Positions 61,315-64,000 of a stretch of DNA of 64,000 nt are shown here, piece after piece. How positions within the stretch are numbered: the stretch's first letter is position 1; each line of letters begins with the position of its first letter. The DNA is from CAIOYC01 sp965277345 (GTDB lineage Bacteria; Pseudomonadota; Alphaproteobacteria; Caulobacterales; Caulobacteraceae), in NCBI GenBank assembly GCA_965277345.1, contig CBDICI010000004.1, positions 1,674,001-1,738,000 of the forward strand. Direction: 5' to 3'. The position numbers and the translations under genes are program-made. A model generated the notes under the pieces. That model searched no databases and was not told where the DNA came from. It saw only the letters and a program-made list of their open reading frames with translations.

Positions 61315-63178
61315 GCCTCCCGGCATCGGCCGCCGCCGGCGGGGACCAGCGGGCGACCTTGGAGAACAGCTCGGCCACGTTCACCGGCTTGGCGATACAG
61401 TCGTTCATGCCCACGGCCTCATAGGTCGCCCGCTGTTCGGACAGGGTGTTGGCGGTGAGGGCGAGTATGGGCAGGCGTGACTGGGGACCGCCGAACGTGC
61501 GGATTTCGGCGGTGGCGCTGACCCCGTCCTGCACCGGCATCTGGATGTCCATCAGAATCAGATCGTAGTCGCCCCGGCGCACCGCCTGCACCGCCTGGGC
61601 GCCGTCCTCCACCGTATCGCAGTGGTGGCCGTGGCTCTCCAGCAGGGTGCGGACCAGCGTGCGGTTGTTCTCGTGATCGTCGGCATAGAGGATGTTGAGT
61701 GGGCGGCATTCAGCCTCCTCCGCGGCGTCAGCCTGGCCCCCCCCGACCTGAAGCGGGACGCGCAGCCAGAAGCGCGCGCCCTGGCCTAGGGTGCTCTCCA
61801 CGCCGACCTCGCCGCCCATCAGTTCGGCGAATTCCTTGCAGACGGCGAGCCCGAGGCCCGAGCCGCCGACGCTCTTGCGGGCCGTGTCGTCGCCGGGGCT
61901 GAAGCGGCGGAAAAGGCGGCCCTGGGTCGCCGCGTCCAGCCCCGGCCCGGTATCGGTGACCGACACCTCCAGCGCATAGCCGCCTGGCATGGCCGATCCG
62001 GCGAAGAGCACCGCGACGCTGCCCCGCGCGGTGAACTTTACCGCGTTCGCGACGTAATGGGAGATGGCCTTGGCCAGCCTGGCCGCATCTCCCACCAGCA
62101 GGTCCGGGGTATCGTCCGCGGCGTCCACCGACAGCTCCAGCCCCTTCGCCGCCGCGGTGGAAAGGTGTGGACCCATAGCGGCATCGGCCAGGGCCTGCAG
62201 GCTGAACGGTTCGGAGACCAGGGCGACATCGCCGCTGTCGAGCTCCGCAAGATCCACCACGTCGTTGACGATGCCGAGCAGGGTGGCGCCGGCCTCGGTG
62301 ACCCGGCTGAGCTGATAGGCCTGGGCGGCGTCCAGCGCGCTCCCGGCCAGCAGGCCCGCAAAGCCGAGAATGCTGTTCAGCGGCGTGCGCAACTCGTGGC
62401 TCATATTGGCCAAGAAGCGCTGCTTGGTTTCGGCGATCTCCGCGCGTGCCTCCGCCGCGACGAGGGCGCCCTCGGCCTCCACCTGGGCCGTCACATCCCG
62501 CTCGCTCAACAGGACGCTGGTCGCTCCCGTGGCCGGGTCCTGCACGCTGCGCGCGTCGATATAGTGCCAGCGCTCGCCCTGCACCGTGCAGACCTGGCGA
62601 AGCTCCGACAGGACGTGGCCGCCCAGCACCATGCTCAGCGCCGTCACCCCGTGCATGGCGTCGGAGAAGCGGTCGATGAAGGCCTCGCTGACCCCGCCAT
62701 AGGCGGCGAAGGCGGCGGGGTTGGTGAAGATGGCGCGGCCCTCGCCGTCGAACAGGGTGATCAGGCTGGAGGTATGGCGCAGCGCCTCCACCGCGCGCAA
62801 TTCGCCTTCCTCCACATCCGCGGGCGAAGCCTCGAACTGCAGCACCGTGCGGCCGTCGCCGAGGTCCAGTGTGGAGATCAGCGCCTGCACCGTGACGGGC
62901 TTGCCCTTGGGGTAGAACGACCACCGTTCGCTGACCGTCCCGCCGCCGGCGGTGGCGGTGGCCAGACGCTCCACCCGGGTGCGGACCGCGGCGGACAGCT
63001 TGGAGAAGTCCCGCGCCAGGAGTTCGTCCAGGGTTTCGGCGTCCCACAGCTGCAGGGCCGAGGCGTTGGCGTACAGGCCGCGGCAGGTGACCGGGTCGAA
63101 CAGCCAGATCGGCCGATGCAGGCGGTCCCAGTTCGTCAGATCGAAGGGGAGCCCGGTCTGGGATGAGGGCGGTTGCAC
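61301..63178 (-). CDS. Hybrid sensor histidine kinase/response regulator
   Basis: A 625-residue soluble kinase with no clear membrane helix. Two PAS-like regions (residues 18-120 and 135-235) precede HisKA with the acceptor His261 in FLANMSHELRTPLNSILGF. HATPase_c motifs are VANAVKFTARG (N), VTDTGPGLDAATQGRLF (G1) and GGSGLGLAVCKEF (G2). A receiver follows, with Asp544 in LILMDIQMPVQDG and a Lys in NDCIAKPVNVAELF. Its start is a frame with ATG at 63178. It is divergent, across 127 bases, from an OmpR-type regulator. The signal is unknown. Confidence 0.9.
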   Translation of the reverse strand: MQPPSSQTGLPFDLTNWDRLHRPIWLFDPVTCRGLYANASALQLWDAETLDELLARDFSKLSAAVRTRVERLATATAGGGTVSERWSFYPKGKPVTVQALISTLDLGDGRTVLQFEASPADVEEGELRAVEALRHTSSLITLFDGEGRAIFTNPAAFAAYGGVSEAFIDRFSDAMHGVTALSMVLGGHVLSELRQVCTVQGERWHYIDARSVQDPATGATSVLLSERDVTAQVEAEGALVAAEARAEIAETKQRFLANMSHELRTPLNSILGFAGLLAGSALDAAQAYQLSRVTEAGATLLGIVNDVVDLAELDSGDVALVSEPFSLQALADAAMGPHLSTAAAKGLELSVDAADDTPDLLVGDAARLAKAISHYVANAVKFTARGSVAVLFAGSAMPGGYALEVSVTDTGPGLDAATQGRLFRRFSPGDDTARKSVGGSGLGLAVCKEFAELMGGEVGVESTLGQGARFWLRVPLQVGGGQADAAEEAECRPLNILYADDHENNRTLVRTLLESHGHHCDTVEDGAQAVQAVRRGDYDLILMDIQMPVQDGVSATAEIRTFGGPQSRLPILALTANTLSEQRATYEAVGMNDCIAKPVNVAELFSKVARWSPPAAADAGRLRSA

Positions 63179-63305
63179 GGATCGCTCGTGGATGTGTGGC
63201 TAGAGTCTACCAGCGCCAGGTTCTGTAATGCTTAATGCGCGCACCGCCGGCCCAGGTCCGATGGCGCCGATTTGCCCCTGCGGCCTAACCCGCTACGGTG
63301 GGGCC

Positions 63306-63995
63306 ATGAAGGTCCTGGTGGTGGAAGACGATGCCGAGACCGCCGCCTATGTGGCGCGCGGCCTGAGGGAGCAGGGTCACGGGGTCGAGATCGCTTCGAA
63401 CGGCCGCGACGGCCTGTTTCTGGCCCTGGACCAGATCTACGACGTGGTGGTCATGGACCGGATGCTGCCCGGCATGGACGGGCTCAGCCTGGTCAAGTCC
63501 ATGAGGGCAGGCGGGATGGAGACGCCGGTGATCTTCCTGACCGCGCTCGGCGGCGTGGGCGAGCGGGTGGAGGGGCTGGAGGCCGGCGCGGACGACTATC
63601 TGACCAAGCCGTTTTCGTTCTCCGAGCTGAACGCGCGGGTGAACGCGCTGGCGCGCCGGCCGCCGATGAGGGCGGAGGTGTCGAACCTGGTGGTCGGCGA
63701 ACTGGAGCTGAACCGCCTGCAACGATCCGCGAAACTGCGCGATCAGCCGCTGGACCTGAAGCCTAAGGAATTCGCCCTGCTGGAATATCTGATGCTGAAC
63801 GCCGATCGGGTGGTCACCCGCACCATGCTGCTGGAGCATGTGTGGGACTTCCACTTCGATCCCAAGACCACCATCGTGGAGACCCACATCAGCCGGCTGC
63901 GCGCCAAGATCGAGGCGGCGCGCACTCCGGCCGTGACCAAGCCGCCGCAACTGCTGACCGTGCGGGGCGCGGGGTACATGCTTGCCGCCGGCTAG
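63306..63995 (+). CDS. OmpR/PhoB-family response regulator
   Basis: A 229-residue regulator. The receiver carries VLVVEDDAE, Asp51 in VVVMDRMLPGMDG and the Lys in ADDYLTKPFS. The C-terminal winged helix has PKEFALLEYLMLNADRVVTRTMLLEHVWDFHFDP and ends TVRGAGYMLAAG. The start at 63306 begins with MKVLVVEDDAE; the frame is open upstream. It is divergent from the hybrid kinase. No classical sensor partner follows inside the window. Confidence 0.93.
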   Translation: MKVLVVEDDAETAAYVARGLREQGHGVEIASNGRDGLFLALDQIYDVVVMDRMLPGMDGLSLVKSMRAGGMETPVIFLTALGGVGERVEGLEAGADDYLTKPFSFSELNARVNALARRPPMRAEVSNLVVGELELNRLQRSAKLRDQPLDLKPKEFALLEYLMLNADRVVTRTMLLEHVWDFHFDPKTTIVETHISRLRAKIEAARTPAVTKPPQLLTVRGAGYMLAAG

Positions 63996-64000
63996 GGCAC

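Overview
The window looks like chromosome from a high-GC alphaproteobacterium of the Caulobacterales, plausibly Caulobacter, Phenylobacterium or a relative. The reasons are the gene order fliQ-fliR-flhB-cckA, a perfect CtrA-type box (TTAA-N7-TTAA) in front of flgB-flgC-fliE, an EipA/DUF1134 protein, Tad-pilus TadE-like proteins and many alphaproteobacterial housekeeping genes. The genus is inference.

Left backbone (1-29,123). It starts inside lepA. Then come eipA, a CHRD protein, a nitroreductase, tsaB-rimI-fur, a methyltransferase, a phosphatase, a class V aminotransferase and an MFS carrier. A small Tad-pilus group and a GH10 xylanase follow, then uvrC, mnmA and folE. After these lie fliQ-fliR-flhB, cckA, a DUF885 hydrolase, a frameshifted HicB antitoxin, a probable lysine-degradation unit (Lrp regulator, saccharopine dehydrogenase-like enzyme, ALDH7) and a GST. 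A family of GC-rich palindromic intergenic repeats is scattered between 13 and 28 kb. I see no copy in the island or to its right.

Genomic island (about 29,177-57,053). A tRNA-Leu(CAA) gene is cut in its anticodon loop. Its 3' half lies at 29,124-29,176 and its 5' half at 57,054-57,092. Joined at the shared 7-base core, the halves give a full 85-nt tRNA with one acceptor mismatch. The 27.9 kb between them carries an intact, diverged tRNA-Leu(CAA) near its right end that could replace the broken gene. The left end holds decayed plasmid/ICE genes (DUF932, relaxase). Next is a leftward operon for two-partner secretion: a roughly 2,650-residue filamentous-haemagglutinin/GLUG exoprotein, two glycosyltransferases and a TpsB transporter. 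An AraC regulator lies upstream and a methyltransferase beyond. A zone of gene wreckage follows, then a complete kdp potassium-uptake locus (kdpF-A-B-C, a beta-barrel-like protein, kdpD-E), an IS481-family element, a tRNA-Arg-like 3' fragment and the spare tRNA-Leu. No integrase gene is visible.

Right backbone (57,093-64,000). A small ACT-like protein and a Bcr/CflA-type MFS transporter precede leftward fliO-fliP and rightward flgB-flgC-fliE, which share a CtrA-box region. A hybrid histidine kinase and an OmpR-type response regulator follow, divergently transcribed.

The observations most worth following are the anticodon-loop-split tRNA with its spare copy, and the TPS operon with two embedded glycosyltransferases, which may be a dedicated glyco-adhesin system.
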